Under the pieces are notes generated by a model that was not told where the DNA came from, did no database searches, and was given only the letters and a program-made list of their open reading frames with translations. A stretch of DNA of 64,000 bases, taken from contig CAJHZI010000807.1 of the NCBI GenBank assembly GCA_905160935.1, forward strand, positions 756,001-820,000, given 5' to 3'. This DNA is from Enchytraeus crypticus (Eukaryota > Annelida > Clitellata > Enchytraeida > Enchytraeidae). Position 1 is the first letter of the stretch; every line of letters starts with the position of its first letter. Shown in pieces: positions 24,701 to 31,719 of the stretch. The position numbers and the translations under genes are program-made.

Positions 24701-25577
24701 TAGTCTTGTACAGTCAGACAGGTCCCTCCCTTTTGTGCTTTCAGAAGAAGCTTAAGACTATTTTGTTCAATCGTGCAAAAAATTAACTATTGTGGCTTAC
24801 TGCATAGAGTGTCGCTCATATAATTTCACTTGTTATTGTTATGATCTCACCTTATAAGACTACAATGTGTTTATACAGAATATAAAACCAAAAATGATCT
24901 CATTTTATTGACAACACTGTGTAAACAAATAATTGACATCACAACAAGGTATCAAACTGTGGATTAGTAAATGGAGGGTTCAAATCCAGTGCTTTGCCCT
25001 ATCACTGACCTATTTCGAGATAGGAAACAACATTAAACTGGGTTTTAGCCGTTGGAATTTAGCTCTTGATGTGTCACCAGGACTTCTATGATGCAAAAAT
25101 TGACTTAAAATTGCATGTAGTCTTGCCGTAAACAATTAGATAATTTGCATAATAATTGTAAACGACTGATAACATAGAAACTGCGCTAAATCTAAACAAC
25201 TTCGAGTCACAGACAGTAAAAGAGGTGACGGCCAACAATTTAATAAATTAATGCGTAGTTTTGAAATCAAATGCAGCAGAAATGCCAGAAGATAATTTGA
25301 GATATCCTAACAATAGTTTCTCCAAATTCTCTTAATGCGCCTATTAAACTTATCATTCTTACTAAGCAAATCCTTAGCATCAGCATGCCATATTTATCTG
25401 TTTGATTGGTAACTTTTAAAACGCATAAACAAAATAACAATTTCAAGTTATTAGGCTAGGATAATAGCTAGTAATGAAAACATACTTAGCAATTACTTCA
25501 CGGATTTCATACTCTTCTTCAAATGCAGTTCCATTAGAGTCATTCAACTCTTCACCGTTGCCCCTTTCTTCATCCAT
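4206..25577 (-). CDS. CASK: CASK/LIN-2-type MAGUK scaffold, 23 coding exons, 970 residues (gene span)
   Basis: Complete split gene. Coding exons in 5'-3' order: 25577-25486, 24091-23979, 23103-22998, 22434-22357, 21261-21083, 19808-19657, 19162-19040, 18457-18377, 17191-17044, 16237-16125, 15688-15611, 14428-14351, 13573-13244, 12644-12566, 12153-12068, 11608-11540, 10314-10216, 9412-9205, 8341-8183, 7686-7606, 6359-6157, 4923-4843, 4382-4206. Every junction is GT-AG with matching phase and the total is divisible by three. Domains: CaMK-like about 22-278, two L27 about 310-450, PDZ about 544-633, SH3 about 636-725, guanylate-kinase-like about 783-965, ending WVPVSWVY like vertebrate CASK. The family scaffolds synaptic and epithelial junction complexes (Veli, Mint, neurexin, syndecan) at the membrane. 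The start ATG has A at -3 and G at +4. The kinase lacks HRD and DFG; residues 448-541 form a Gly/Ser-rich linker and the SH3 has an insertion. Assignment by remembered homology; exon 9's donor is the least certain border. Confidence 0.96.
4614..4820. repeat. Compound (TA)n/(TACA)n microsatellite in last CASK intron
   Basis: (TA)n tracts surround about 12 copies of TACA/CATA at 4731-4782. The open frames across it are simple-repeat artefacts. Confidence 0.95.
4843..4923 (-). CDS. CASK: CASK exon 22 (guanylate-kinase-like)
   Basis: Encodes [20 protein letters not shown] and then KDVNFNN, matching the family's [20 protein letters not shown]. The donor GTAAGA lies against a (TA)n tract in the next intron. 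Confidence 0.95.
5155..5235 (-). mobile_element. tRNA-derived SINE (family S1), partial
   Basis: On the minus strand it reads the S1 body: a GGTTCAAA-like B box, then CCCGTCACTGACATCGCC and a TTCGA-type tail. See 36333-36475 for a fuller copy. Confidence 0.75.
6157..6359 (-). CDS. CASK: CASK exon 21 (guanylate-kinase-like middle)
   Basis: Encodes [18 protein letters not shown], then [16 protein letters not shown], ending [10 protein letters not shown]. These are the GMP-binding-fold segments of MAGUK GK domains. The donor is GTCAGT. Confidence 0.96.
6360..6860. repeat. Intronic tandem repeat next to CASK exon 21 acceptor
   Basis: Five units of about 95-115 bp built on GAACTAAAACACTAACT, AGGAACTGAATAGAACATCA and AAGACAATGATTACAGTAAG. 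The unit nearest exon 21 begins at its acceptor, and other units carry a degenerate version of that border (GTGCAAACAGCAG). Confidence 0.85.
6912..7206 (+). mobile_element. LINE-tail SINE-like repeat (family S2)
   Basis: Runs from CATCATCATC and a CAGTTTAACCAGGGTCGGGA block, through GTAGCAATTTCTGGAGCCTA and CTTTAGTCGCC, to ACAACACGGGG. The same order occurs at 10986, 21444, 36005 (reversed) and 40875. One end matches the end of a LINE reading frame, see 20221. Confidence 0.8.
7606..7686 (-). CDS. CASK: CASK exon 20 (guanylate-kinase-like start)
   Basis: Encodes [20 protein letters not shown] and then [20 protein letters not shown] is identical to the MAGUK GK-like loop, which is non-catalytic in this family. 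Confidence 0.96.
8091..8133. repeat. Small inverted repeat in CASK intron 19
   Basis: 20-bp arms (8091-8110 and 8114-8133) with one mismatch and a 3-base loop. Confidence 0.85.
8183..8341 (-). CDS. CASK: CASK exon 19 (SH3-GK hook)
   Basis: Encodes [12 protein letters not shown] and then [20 protein letters not shown], followed by the segment ending RRKTLVLL. It is strongly conserved with CASK. Ends in phase 1; the split glycine starts the GK P-loop-like segment. Confidence 0.95.
9205..9412 (-). CDS. CASK: CASK exon 18 (SH3 second half with insertion)
   Basis: Opens [13 protein letters not shown] and later reads [13 protein letters not shown], both CASK signatures. Between them sits an insertion of about 20 residues, rich in Gly and Met. 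Ends in phase 1 at GTATGA. The acceptor and first ~29 coding bases are repeated upstream in a 50-bp array (9413-9690). Confidence 0.93.
9391..9690. repeat. 50-bp tandem array copying the exon 18 splice acceptor
   Basis: TGTGATCATCCTT recurs at 9391, 9441, 9491 and 9541 with exact 50-bp spacing, then near 9603 and degenerate near 9680. On the minus strand each unit is a polypyrimidine-poor CTATAG or CTACAG followed by the exon's first bases (ATCATAAGCAAGGATGATCA). Confidence 0.95.
9880..10065 (+). mobile_element. SINE-like repeat (family S3), partial
   Basis: Shares CAATGCCTTATCCA, a GGTGGTTTCTC-like block and ACGTGCAG..AACGGCTGGTCTATTCTTCA with 29860-30180 and 57205-57472. Confidence 0.65.
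10216..10314 (-). CDS. CASK: CASK exon 17 (SH3 first half)
   Basis: Encodes [20 protein letters not shown] and then [13 protein letters not shown], matching the family's VRAQFEYDP..DDLIPCKEAGI..F. Phase 0 at both ends. Confidence 0.94.
10647..10681. repeat. (CT)n microsatellite
   Basis: About 16 CT dinucleotides. Confidence 0.98.
10860..10965 (+). mobile_element. SINE-like repeat (S3), fragment
   Basis: GCGAGGTGGTTCCAC, CTTAGCAGCC and ACAGGTTGGTCTATTCTGTA match the 3' half of S3 copies. Confidence 0.5.
10986..11275 (+). mobile_element. LINE-tail SINE-like repeat (S2)
   Basis: Same block order as 6912-7206: CCCAGTTTATCTAGGGTCGG, AATAGACC, GTAGCAATTTCTGGAACCTA, CTTTAGTTACC, ending with ATGGTCACTTCTTCAAACAG. 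Confidence 0.8.
11540..11608 (-). CDS. CASK: CASK exon 16 (PDZ end)
   Basis: Encodes [20 protein letters not shown] and then HCE, the last PDZ strand (family consensus REMRGSITFKIVPSYR) and a very short linker. The linker to SH3 is far shorter than in vertebrates unless an unseen small exon lies between 10315 and 11539. Confidence 0.92.
11935..12067. repeat. ~21-bp tandem array copying the exon 15 donor
   Basis: Five to six units of GCGTTAAATAGCTAACATAC. On the minus strand each begins CTG-GTATGT or a GTTTGT variant, the exon 15 donor context. Confidence 0.93.
12068..12153 (-). CDS. CASK: CASK exon 15 (PDZ)
   Basis: Encodes [20 protein letters not shown] and then AETLQHML, the PDZ core with the LHVGD and ING-like motifs. 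The donor context CTG-GTATGT is repeated in the intron (11935-12060). Confidence 0.95.
12240..12365 (+). mobile_element. tRNA-derived SINE (S1)
   Basis: A-box-like TGGCGATGTCGATAAGAT, B-box GGTTCAAATC, then the family tail with CACTGACATTGCTTTCGAGT and CTGACGTTAACC. Located in CASK intron 14. Confidence 0.85.
12520..12566. repeat. Duplicated donor of CASK exon 14
   Basis: CATACCCTAGCGGTGAATC (12526-) repeats the true border CATACCCTGGCGGTGAATC (12561-), a 35-bp tandem duplication spanning the last ~14 coding bases and the GTATG donor. Confidence 0.88.
12566..12644 (-). CDS. CASK: CASK exon 14 (PDZ)
   Basis: Encodes [20 protein letters not shown] and then GMIHRQ. GITLKL is the carboxylate-binding loop of the PDZ. 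Ends in phase 1 before GTATGT; a second copy of this donor lies about 34 bp into the intron. Confidence 0.95.
12955..13243. repeat. 53-bp tandem array copying the exon 13 donor
   Basis: Five units containing CTCAGTTTAGTACCTCAAGA. Each carries the minus-strand donor GTTAGTAGTAGTG or a near variant. Confidence 0.93.
13244..13573 (-). CDS. CASK: CASK exon 13 (L27 end, Gly/Ser-rich linker, PDZ start)
   Basis: The longest exon, 110 residues. It opens [20 protein letters not shown], the end of the second L27. A Gly/Ser-rich low-complexity linker of about 90 residues follows, longer than in vertebrate CASK. It closes [14 protein letters not shown], the invariant start of the CASK PDZ. Tandem arrays flank both ends (13574-13930 and 12955-13243). 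Confidence 0.94.
13574..13960. repeat. ~90-125-bp tandem array copying the exon 13 acceptor, with (AATC)n
   Basis: Four units (13605, 13694, 13798, 13925; the last decayed). Each holds CTCTGCTGTACACAGCTCCC and CGTCCATCACCTGCAGTAC plus (AATC)n. On the minus strand this is an AG acceptor plus about 55 bases of exon 13. Confidence 0.94.
14351..14428 (-). CDS. CASK: CASK exon 12 (second L27)
   Basis: Encodes [20 protein letters not shown] and then AKENFQ. It aligns with the family's VLEEI...ELKRILTQPHF segment. Phase 0 at both ends. Confidence 0.9.
14470..14605 (+). mobile_element. tRNA-derived SINE (S1)
   Basis: GGAGCCAGTGGCGACGTC, GGTTCAAATCCTGG and TGAGGAAACTGACGTTAAC in the family order. 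Confidence 0.88.
15611..15688 (-). CDS. CASK: CASK exon 11 (L27)
   Basis: Encodes [20 protein letters not shown] and then LQRSLQ, 26 residues bounded by phase-0 junctions. LYDxI matches the CASK L27 junction. Confidence 0.9.
16041..16178. repeat. 69-bp in-frame duplication of CASK exon 10's 3' end
   Basis: Units 16041-16109 (intron side) and 16110-16178. They share CCCTACCTGTA and TTCTATCGTTAAACATGGCA at exactly 69-bp spacing. Confidence 0.96.
16125..16237 (-). CDS. CASK: CASK exon 10 (L27)
   Basis: Encodes [14 protein letters not shown] and then [16 protein letters not shown], an L27 helix pair. The donor GTAGGG is followed by a 69-bp in-frame copy of the exon's 3' end (16041-16109) carrying its own GTAGGG donor. 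The exon may therefore end at 16056 in some transcripts. Confidence 0.92.
17044..17191 (-). CDS. CASK: CASK exon 9 (start of L27 region)
   Basis: Encodes a divergent segment starting [15 protein letters not shown] and continuing DLPSYNDF, where CASK has AVLAAVSSHKFNSF...LPDF. Two in-phase donors fit exon 10: GTGTGC after 17044, or GTACTG after 17056. The second removes four residues. The reading frame is certain, the 3' end is not. Confidence 0.8.
17865..18025 (-). mobile_element. tRNA-derived SINE (S1), near full length
   Basis: Minus strand: GGAGCTAGTGGCGATGTCGG, then GGGGTTCAATTCCTGGGC, then TGACGTCGCTTTCAAGTG and the family tail. Confidence 0.88.
18258..18275. repeat. A homopolymer
   Basis: About 18 consecutive A in CASK intron 8. 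Confidence 0.95.
18377..18457 (-). CDS. CASK: CASK exon 8 (post-kinase linker)
   Basis: Encodes [20 protein letters not shown] and then NTQRKLK, which aligns residue for residue with the family's region after the kinase domain. The donor is GTTACT. Confidence 0.93.
18677..18751. repeat. (TA)n microsatellite
   Basis: Uninterrupted TA apart from one TACA, ending against the exon 7 donor array. Confidence 0.98.
18749..19039. repeat. 53-bp tandem array copying the exon 7 donor
   Basis: Five units, each with GATCCACGGGTGCTTGAG or a close variant. On the minus strand this reads CTCAAGCACCCGTGGATC and GTTTA, the last coding bases and donor of exon 7. Confidence 0.95.
19040..19162 (-). CDS. CASK: CASK exon 7 (kinase C-lobe end)
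   Basis: Encodes the segment ending [15 protein letters not shown], as in CaMK-type kinases. The donor is GTTTAT. The last 19-20 coding bases and the donor are repeated five more times downstream in the intron, 18749-19039. Confidence 0.92.
19540..19612 (+). mobile_element. tRNA-derived SINE (S1), 3' half
   Basis: CACTGAAATCACTTTCGAGT and AACTGATGTTAACATTAG match the family tail; the tRNA-like head is missing. Confidence 0.75.
19657..19808 (-). CDS. CASK: CASK exon 6 (APE motif, helix F)
   Basis: Encodes an APE motif (residues 200-202), then [18 protein letters not shown], the helix F and DVW motif of the kinase fold. The fold is therefore kept although the catalytic residues are gone. The donor is GTTTGT. 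Confidence 0.93.
20221..20500 (+). mobile_element. LINE fragment, C-terminal coding end and 3' tail
   Basis: Broken frame reading GRPHLTW, then [20 protein letters not shown], typical of the C-terminus of jockey/RTE-type LINE polyproteins, followed by GGGAAGATGCTGATGATGA. The stretch from GCTGATATGG to GATGATGA also ends the S2 repeats, so S2 probably borrows this LINE's tail. Lies in CASK intron 5. Confidence 0.7.
21083..21261 (-). CDS. CASK: CASK exon 5 (degenerate catalytic loop and DFG region)
   Basis: Opens with [10 protein letters not shown], as in CASK. The catalytic loop reads HRAIAPHC at residues 150-157, where human and fly CASK have HRD. The DFG position reads YFQ (173-175). The CASK-typical [11 protein letters not shown] segment lies between them. 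Ends in phase 1 before GTATGC. Confidence 0.95.
21444..21650 (+). mobile_element. LINE-tail SINE-like repeat (S2)
   Basis: CCATCATCACCATCATG, AATTTAACTAGGGCCAGGAT, TTTTGTAGTAATATCCAGAA, and the GTTAGTCTATTCTTCAGCAA end. Confidence 0.75.
22357..22434 (-). CDS. CASK: CASK exon 4 (kinase hinge, helix D)
   Basis: Encodes [18 protein letters not shown] and then VYSEAVA. This is nearly the CASK consensus [12 protein letters not shown]...FVYSEAVA. Confidence 0.95.
22998..23103 (-). CDS. CASK: CASK exon 3 (alpha-C helix)
   Basis: Encodes [20 protein letters not shown] and then [14 protein letters not shown]. It matches the family's KREAS...LKHPHIVELLE segment, with the helix Glu kept. Ends in phase 2 at a strong GTAAGT donor. 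Confidence 0.93.
23222..23365 (+). mobile_element. tRNA-derived SINE (S1)
   Basis: GTCGGTAAGATACTCGACCA, GGGGTTCAAATCCTGAGCTC and GAGGAAACTGACGTTAACAT; the 5' end is slightly worn. Confidence 0.88.
23979..24091 (-). CDS. CASK: CASK exon 2 (glycine loop and VAVK lysine)
   Basis: Encodes [13 protein letters not shown] then [10 protein letters not shown], matching the family's beta 2-3 region. Lys52 in FAVK is the ATP-contacting lysine and is kept. The glycine loop is weak (A-K-G-T-C-S). Ends in phase 1 before GTAATA. Confidence 0.93.
24365..24790 (+). mobile_element. CR1/L2-type LINE fragment (RT C-terminal region)
   Basis: One frame reads [12 protein letters not shown], then [15 protein letters not shown], then [16 protein letters not shown]. 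This is the usual post-RT segment of CR1/L2-like LINEs (LQ..QN.AAR...HI.P.L..LHWLP...YK.L). Stops and frame changes show decay. Sits between CASK exons 1 and 2; it is not a CASK exon. Confidence 0.75.
24945..25055 (+). mobile_element. tRNA-derived SINE (S1), degenerate
   Basis: GTGGATTAGTA, GGGTTCAAATCCAGTGC, CACTGACCTATTTCGAGA keep the family order with many changes. Confidence 0.65.
25486..25577 (-). CDS. CASK: CASK exon 1 (start codon, N-terminus)
   Basis: Begins [10 protein letters not shown] and ends at EYEIREVIA plus two bases of Lys31; the donor is GTATGT. The acidic N-terminus leads into the first beta strand of the kinase fold. A CAG sits 4 bases upstream of the ATG, so a 5' UTR intron ending there is possible. 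No promoter motif could be recognised upstream. Confidence 0.9.
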
Positions 25578-26355
25578 TTTTCTGCATATCAAACAAATAA
25601 CAGAATACCAGTAGAAGATATGCATGATAATAGCAGCGATAAATATATAGTAACTGACTACTTAATACTGACTACTAAAGAGAAGTCAGCTCCAATTAAT
25701 TAGAAAGTGTCCATCAATGAAGATTATTACATCAATAGCTAAATAATAAAACTGCAGCTTTTGTTACCGTCTCCAGTGTGATTATCAGATTTTAACTAGA
25801 TTACGCACACACACGATTTAAATGCATGCTGTAAACATTAGGCTGAAATTCTTGAAATAACTTTGTCAAGTACGCCGCAAAGTACTTCTTTACCATTTTG
25901 CCAGAGAAACAATGCACTAAATACCGCATTGTGATATCTCAGAACACGAATGTGTTACGAGAAAAAGAACAACTAGGAGAAATTTCTACCTCAGATATAC
26001 TCCACAAATATTCAGAATTTATACATTAACTTATAAAATAAAAACTAAATAAAAGTAAACATATCAGGCTAGTGTTGCCAACAATTTTTTGAAAAGGGCC
26101 GAAAAAGGAAAATTTAATTAAACCACCAACAACAACACAACTTAGAGTGCTAGTGTATTTTCTGTGACTATATTTGGTGCTATGAAGCCAAATCCAACTG
26201 ATGAGCAGAGTGTGGGGTCGAACTACAGAGTGAACAAAAGCCGGGAATTCAGTCTAAGGAAGGCTTTTTAAGCGGAATGGAGGCTTACAGGTTTGCCTCA
26301 CTTCATGGACATTGCGTGTAAACTGTTTAGGCTACTACAGGAAGGATCTTGTGAG

Positions 26356-27769
26356 GAATCTTTTAGAGATGGGAATTTCATGAATTTCCAGAGTTCGGGT
26401 TCGGTTCGGTTCGTTGAAAATGAAAGTTCGGTTCGGGTTCGATTCTAACAAGGGTTCGGGTTCGGCTTACTTTCCAACTCGCAAAAAGTTCGATTCAAGT
26501 TCGAAATGGTTTGGTTTGTACAATGTTGCAATTGTTTAACTTTACTTATAATAATCATGGTAAAGGCAAAATGTTTAAAATGATTGATGGTAAATATGCT
26601 TACAAATTCATTAAGTCCTAATAGCTGCCACATTTTTTCACCTGGGTAAAAATATGACAACGAAAAAAGGAGAGAATTGGTATTTATTCCTGTACATTTC
26701 TAAAAATATTGTTAGTTGACCAACAAATGCTTATAATATAGATATTTAGCTTTATCATTGTATCTGAAATATTTTCCTAGATTACAACGAGCAAATAGAA
26801 TGCTTCATCAGTTTTAAAATTTTTATCGTCACTATAGACCTATATATTAGATACGTTTAAAATTAAGTGGAAATGTCTTGGCTAAAATTTGATCCAATAT
26901 ATCAGAGACAAAGTGCAATTTAGTAACATAAAAATGTCAAATAAAGATGACTTAGTAAACGTAAACACGCGTACTTCCATAGAAAAATGATCATAATATA
27001 CACCGTTTGCTACCAACTGACCAGTAATAAGCTTCATAATTTACCTTAGGGTTTCAAATTTTAAACTCTCAGATCAATTATGAAGTTACGAAAATAGTTA
27101 TGAAATTATTGCATTGCTATGGTGAAAAATTATTTACTCAAGATAGCCTGAACAAATATAGAATGTCAAATATAATTATTTGTAAATCTAGCTGCAAAAA
27201 TATTAAGGTAGCACACTAAAATTAGAAAAAACTCATAATTTGAATTTAACAAGAACAAATCCATCTAGATTGAGACAAGCATTTTCAGATTTTTATGGAA
27301 TGCTCTCATCACTTTTGTCTCTTTGATGTTAATCTTCATTCCATATTTCAATGCCGTATCATTCAGACTATCCATTAATTATCTTCTGTAGGCCCGTCTC
27401 GCTTCCCGCTACCATTCCTTTGTACCGCTACCATTTTAAAATTTGTGTCGGAACCAACCTTACCTGAATATATGTTGTTAGATACTGTAAGACATGTAAA
27501 TGCAAAAACTAATATATATTTGTATTGTTCTTACTATCTTTATATTATGTCAGGCTGGTGAAGAAGAACGGAACTCTGAGAGTTTGATTCAGTGCGGTTT
27601 GAACGAAGTCTGAGTTCGCGTTCGGTTCGGTTCGGCCAGAGTCTGGGTTCGGGTTCGGTTCGGGTTCGATCAGAGTCTGAGTTTGAGTTCGGTTCGGTTC
27701 GGTCAAAATTCTAGATTTTAGGGTTCGGTTCGGTTCGGGTTCGGTTCGATTTCCATCTCTAGAATCTTT
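26356..27769 (+). mobile_element. hAT-like non-autonomous transposon, copy A, with 8-bp target duplication
   Basis: Element 26364-27761 (1398 bp), ends TAGAGATGGGAA and TTCCATCTCTA, flanked by direct repeats GAATCTTT (26356-26363 and 27762-27769). Both subterminal regions carry arrays of TTCGGTTCGGG. The 1-kb interior has no transposase frame. The 8-bp target duplication is the hAT length. Confidence 0.88.
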
Positions 27770-28299
27770 CAACAGCTTATAGAATTGATCACAAGGAAGG
27801 AGAGGCTGATTAGAGAAGACGGGGATTCGCAAAGTGGAAGAAAGAGAATTTTAGATCTCTACATGAAGCAGTTGTACGTTGCGGATCGATTGATCACTTT
27901 CTCATACAAACACTATTACTTAAAGAGGCCAGAAGTACAATAACCACCAGCTGATTGGACAGGCATAGTGCCCCCCAATCATTTCTGTCTTCTTCATTTC
28001 TGTTTAAATCCAAAATTTGACTTTGAGCGCAGATCTGAATGTTACAGCTCCGATAGACATGCACATGATTGCATGATTATACGGAAAAATTGCCTAAAAA
28101 TTTTAACATGTACGTGGTATTAAAAGTGATAGATAACGACGTATAGTTGATCATTTCGATCATTTATATCCAGTGACGGTGTTTGCATTGGTTTGTTTAA
28201 ACAGCCTGCACTTCTGAAGAAATTGCCCACGTGCATTAGGCCCTAATTAGATTCGGCAAAACCGAGATTATTTATTTAAATTAATATAGGGATATTAAC

Positions 28300-28690
28300 A
28301 TGGACCTTAAGGAAGGAAGATATTAGGAAACTACATGTAGAGGCATTGTAAATGTGTATGGAGAAGAATGGAAAGGATTAGCTGGACTCAAAAAGGTTAA
28401 AAATGAGGAAGTTCTGGAGAGAGTTGGTACAGATAGACAGTTGATAAATGAATTAATAAATAAGAAGAAGAGTTGGATAGGGTATATTCTAATGGGGGAG
28501 GTCCATTAATAGAGTTCATAGAAGGTAGAATGGAAAAAAGAGGCAGAGGCAGGCCGAGATTAGGTATGTTAGATGATTTAAAGACCCACTCATTTGTGGA
28601 AATGAAGACTAAAGTGGAAGAAAAAGAATAGTGGAGGCGATATATACCATGGACCTGTCAGTAGGCAGTACACTAAGAGAGAGAGCGAGG
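28300..28690 (+). mobile_element. LINE 3' fragment (C-terminal coding end)
   Basis: Broken frames read MRKFWRELVQ, then KKSWIGYI, GRGRPRLG, DDLKTHS, and MDLSVGS. The same ending recurs at 50120-50345 and 57785-57855. Confidence 0.65.
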
Positions 28691-28704
28691 TATTATTAAT
28701 TTAA

Positions 28705-28800
28705 AAAGCTAAAGATAAAGCTAAGGATGTCAGTGACGGGCGATCCTAGGATTTGAAACCCGCACCTACTGATCAGCAGTCGTGTATCTTACCGAATTAT
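28705..28800 (-). mobile_element. tRNA-derived SINE (S1), partial
   Basis: Minus strand: GGTAAGATACACGACTGC, GGGTTTCAAATCCTAGGA, CCCGTCACTGACATCC. Confidence 0.75.
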
Positions 28801-28829
28801 TAGTACTATTGAATACATTATCATATTTC

Positions 28830-28940
28830 AGACCGACCGACAGACAGACAGACAGACAGACAGGCGGCAGGTAGACAGACAGACATACAGACATAGAGAC
28901 ATACAGACAAACAGACAGACCGATAGACAGACAGACAGAC
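28830..28940. repeat. (CAGA)n microsatellite
   Basis: Interrupted tetranucleotide array of CAGA/CATA units. Confidence 0.96.
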
Positions 28941-29119
28941 TTTAAGTGGGGCTAAGTCGTTTAAATTTAGCTTTTGCTTTTACACGCACTCATAAATTTA
29001 ATTTAGTTTAACCCAAATTTATTTCACAAAAACAGTAATTAATTTAGGCCTACAGTAGATTTGATGATCTAGAATAGTAGGCTATAACATTCCATTAGCC
29101 GGGAGTTTATATGGAAGGC

Positions 29120-29205
29120 TGACGATATTTGATTTTCCTGCCATGTAGTCCCTCATCCAAGTACTAAGTAATTCAGAAGTTGCTTAACTTCGTCTATGAA
29201 TCTAT
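29120..29205 (-). mobile_element. 5S-rRNA-like fragment (SINE3-type head or 5S pseudogene)
   Basis: The minus strand reads GACGAAGTTAAGCAACTTC, then TTAGTACTTGGATGAGGGAC and CATGGCAGG. This follows the 3' half of animal 5S rRNA (AAGTTAAGCAAC...GGTTAGTACTTGGATGGGTGACC) with an internal change. It is too diverged to be a working 5S gene. Confidence 0.6.
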
Positions 29206-29854
29206 ATCAGTTGTGTTTTTCATGATCTACCATTGCGCTAAACTCCATCTCTCATTGTACGTACAGAGCTAACTGGCTTTAATTTTGCGATACATAAAAT
29301 ATAAATTCAAATAAAGGTGACTTAACACAAAGAGCTCGTAATGTTCTAAGTATTTAAACTAATGCGTAAACAGCAGCTGTCAAAAGTACACAGCTGATTG
29401 GACGTGGTAAACATTTTTAATGTAGGCATGCTAATTTCCTTAACTTTTGCATGGGACTATTCATGAATACGTTCTCTACATAGTGTGAATACGTTTGACA
29501 TCAACTATAGCTGTCAGAATAAAAGTGTAGCCTATAAATCAAAATATAGGCATAACAAGTACACAGTTCTTAGAAGGCCATAAAGGGAAATTGTAGATAT
29601 AATCTAAGATATTCATTATGTGGCATTGAAATATAGCTTAGCCTCACTACAAAAAAGAGTTTAAACTTTAAATTAGGCTTGCTCTAATAAAAGTTATTTA
29701 ATTTATTACATTTATTTTGCTGACCTTATGGCAATATCATATATATATCTACAACAGTATGAAAAAGCCTAAATGCCAACAAGCTATCATAATTAAGCTA
29801 GTTTCTTTTGCAAACTTTACTGTACATAATGTTATTGTAAGTCTTCTCTCTACT

Positions 29855-30185
29855 TCAGTGCACTGCCAAGTGGCAGGTTCAAGGTACATATTCATTCTCA
29901 AAGTCTGTTTTCTCGCTCCATACGAGCACTCTCCAGCCAGTTCAACAAGTTAATCCCTTCACAAAGTCTATGCCTTATCCATACCTTAGGTAGCCTATAG
30001 CTTGGGAAAAATTTGGCTTCTGAGGTGGTTTGCAGTTGCTTTCCTCAGTTAGATGGATTAATTACTATTTAATCCTGGGGGAAAATATTTCATGGTGAGG
30101 TGGGTCCCCTCTTGCCATCCTCAGCTCCTGCCTTAGTCGCCTCTTACGTACAAGCAGCAGATTGTTTACAGATGTTTTGTTTGTT
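29855..30185 (+). mobile_element. SINE-like repeat (S3), fuller copy
   Basis: Starts with GCCAAGTGGCAGGTTCAAGG, contains TATGCCTTATCCATACC and CTGAGGTGGTTTGCAG, and ends CTTAGTCGCCTCTTACG. The copy at 57205 has the same order. GGTTCAAGGT resembles a Pol III B box. Confidence 0.65.
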
Positions 30186-30189
30186 TGTT

Positions 30190-31700
30190 AATGTAAGTAT
30201 GAACCATAAAATAAAACGAAACTAGCTTCCACTATAGACAGTTATTAGACTCTACAATTTCAATAAAAACAATATAATACGTTAGATGCCATGTCACTCA
30301 TTAATCTCTTCATTCTCTACTCGTATGGATTTATGAAAGCAATAGTTAATTATTAAAATTCTACTCGTATCCATCATAATACTTCATATATATTTATAAC
30401 TTTATGCAGAATTTTGCTTTTTTAAAAAATGTTGTTACCCACTTAGCTTTTCTTAAGTTGTTCATGTAGGCCTACAATAGTAAAGATGAGTGTATAGATT
30501 TAAGGAAAACAACAAAAAACTTACAAATGAAGGATCTCTATATGAATATTTAGAGAATATTAGGCTACATTAAAGTAGTAAATTATAAGCTACGTATAGC
30601 CTATACATTATTAAAGAACGTCAAATAGTTGGGTGACTAAATTGAGTATAATGTAAGGTAACATCAAAAATTTTTAATGACCAATCCTATTGTGCTTTGT
30701 GTTCCGAAGATTGGAGTCCCAGCCAATCAGACAATAGAATCTCGGATATTAACAGAACCGGTAAATGGATAAAAGTCTTACAATCAATTAAAACATATTG
30801 TATTAAATTTGTTATATCAAGACGGATGATTATTTCACTATAAAAATATATAATATAATACGTTTAAAGAAATCAATAAACTAAATAACTAATATATCAA
30901 AGTGAAATGTTAAAATAGGCCTACATAATATATGTTTTAATTTAATTCTTAAAGGCATAGATGGAACTTGGCGTATCCGTTTATAGCATGGCATCTCGTG
31001 CGAAGACAAAGGATATTCAAATCTCAGTCTTCACCACGTCACATTTTATTATTTACTCATTCATTTGATTTTTCATATTAGTAGGCCTAAGCAAAATAGT
31101 AAGCATCATGTAAGACAGCAATTACATACATAATGCAGCATCAGGGTTCCAATCAAGGCGGTAGTCACTTATAGTCTATAGCAGAACTATAAATGATACT
31201 TTAGTGCAAATAAAATACTAAATGCTTAGTAGTTTCAAGAGAACTTTTTTATGATTAACAATTTTAAACGCACCGATACAAACGTGACTATTCCTACATA
31301 TACTGTATATAGCCTACATGTAGCCTATATAGATTTGTAATTGTTTTAAAACTTAGGGTAAAACCTTGAAGTTACACTTTTCTCCAGTGATTCTGCTTCA
31401 ATCCCATTGCCGGTTCTAACTCATTCAACCACCTTACTCCAGGACCTACATGTAACTCCCCTTACTCCCTTCCATTCTCCCATACCCAATATAACTACTG
31501 TCTATTGTCCCTAACAAAAAATCTCAAACAATGTTAATCTCTGCTTCAATGTTAGATTTTCTAAGGAGTTAGTATCCAAATTTGTTAAAGTGGGTCCATT
31601 GAAGAATGTGACTTTTTCAGTCCGCAAAACTCAATAGAATAAACCAGCACTAACACCATATAGGCCTATATGTTGTTAATTAATATAATAATAATAACAA
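30190..31700. other. Intergenic sequence without recognisable features
   Basis: AT-rich; only scattered TAGGCCTA words and no exon-like or repeat structure that I can name. Confidence 0.5.
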
Positions 31701-31719
31701 CAATTAGAGTGCTACTGTC

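Noticed and set aside
24415..24786. 123-codon plus-strand frame considered as a small gene
   Set aside because: Another frame of the same bases reads as a decayed CR1/L2 LINE RT C-terminus, so this is a shadow.
26396..27750. TTCGGG arrays considered as interstitial telomere repeats
   Set aside because: The unit is mixed TTCGG/TTCGGG, not TTAGGG, and sits inside transposon ends with target duplications.
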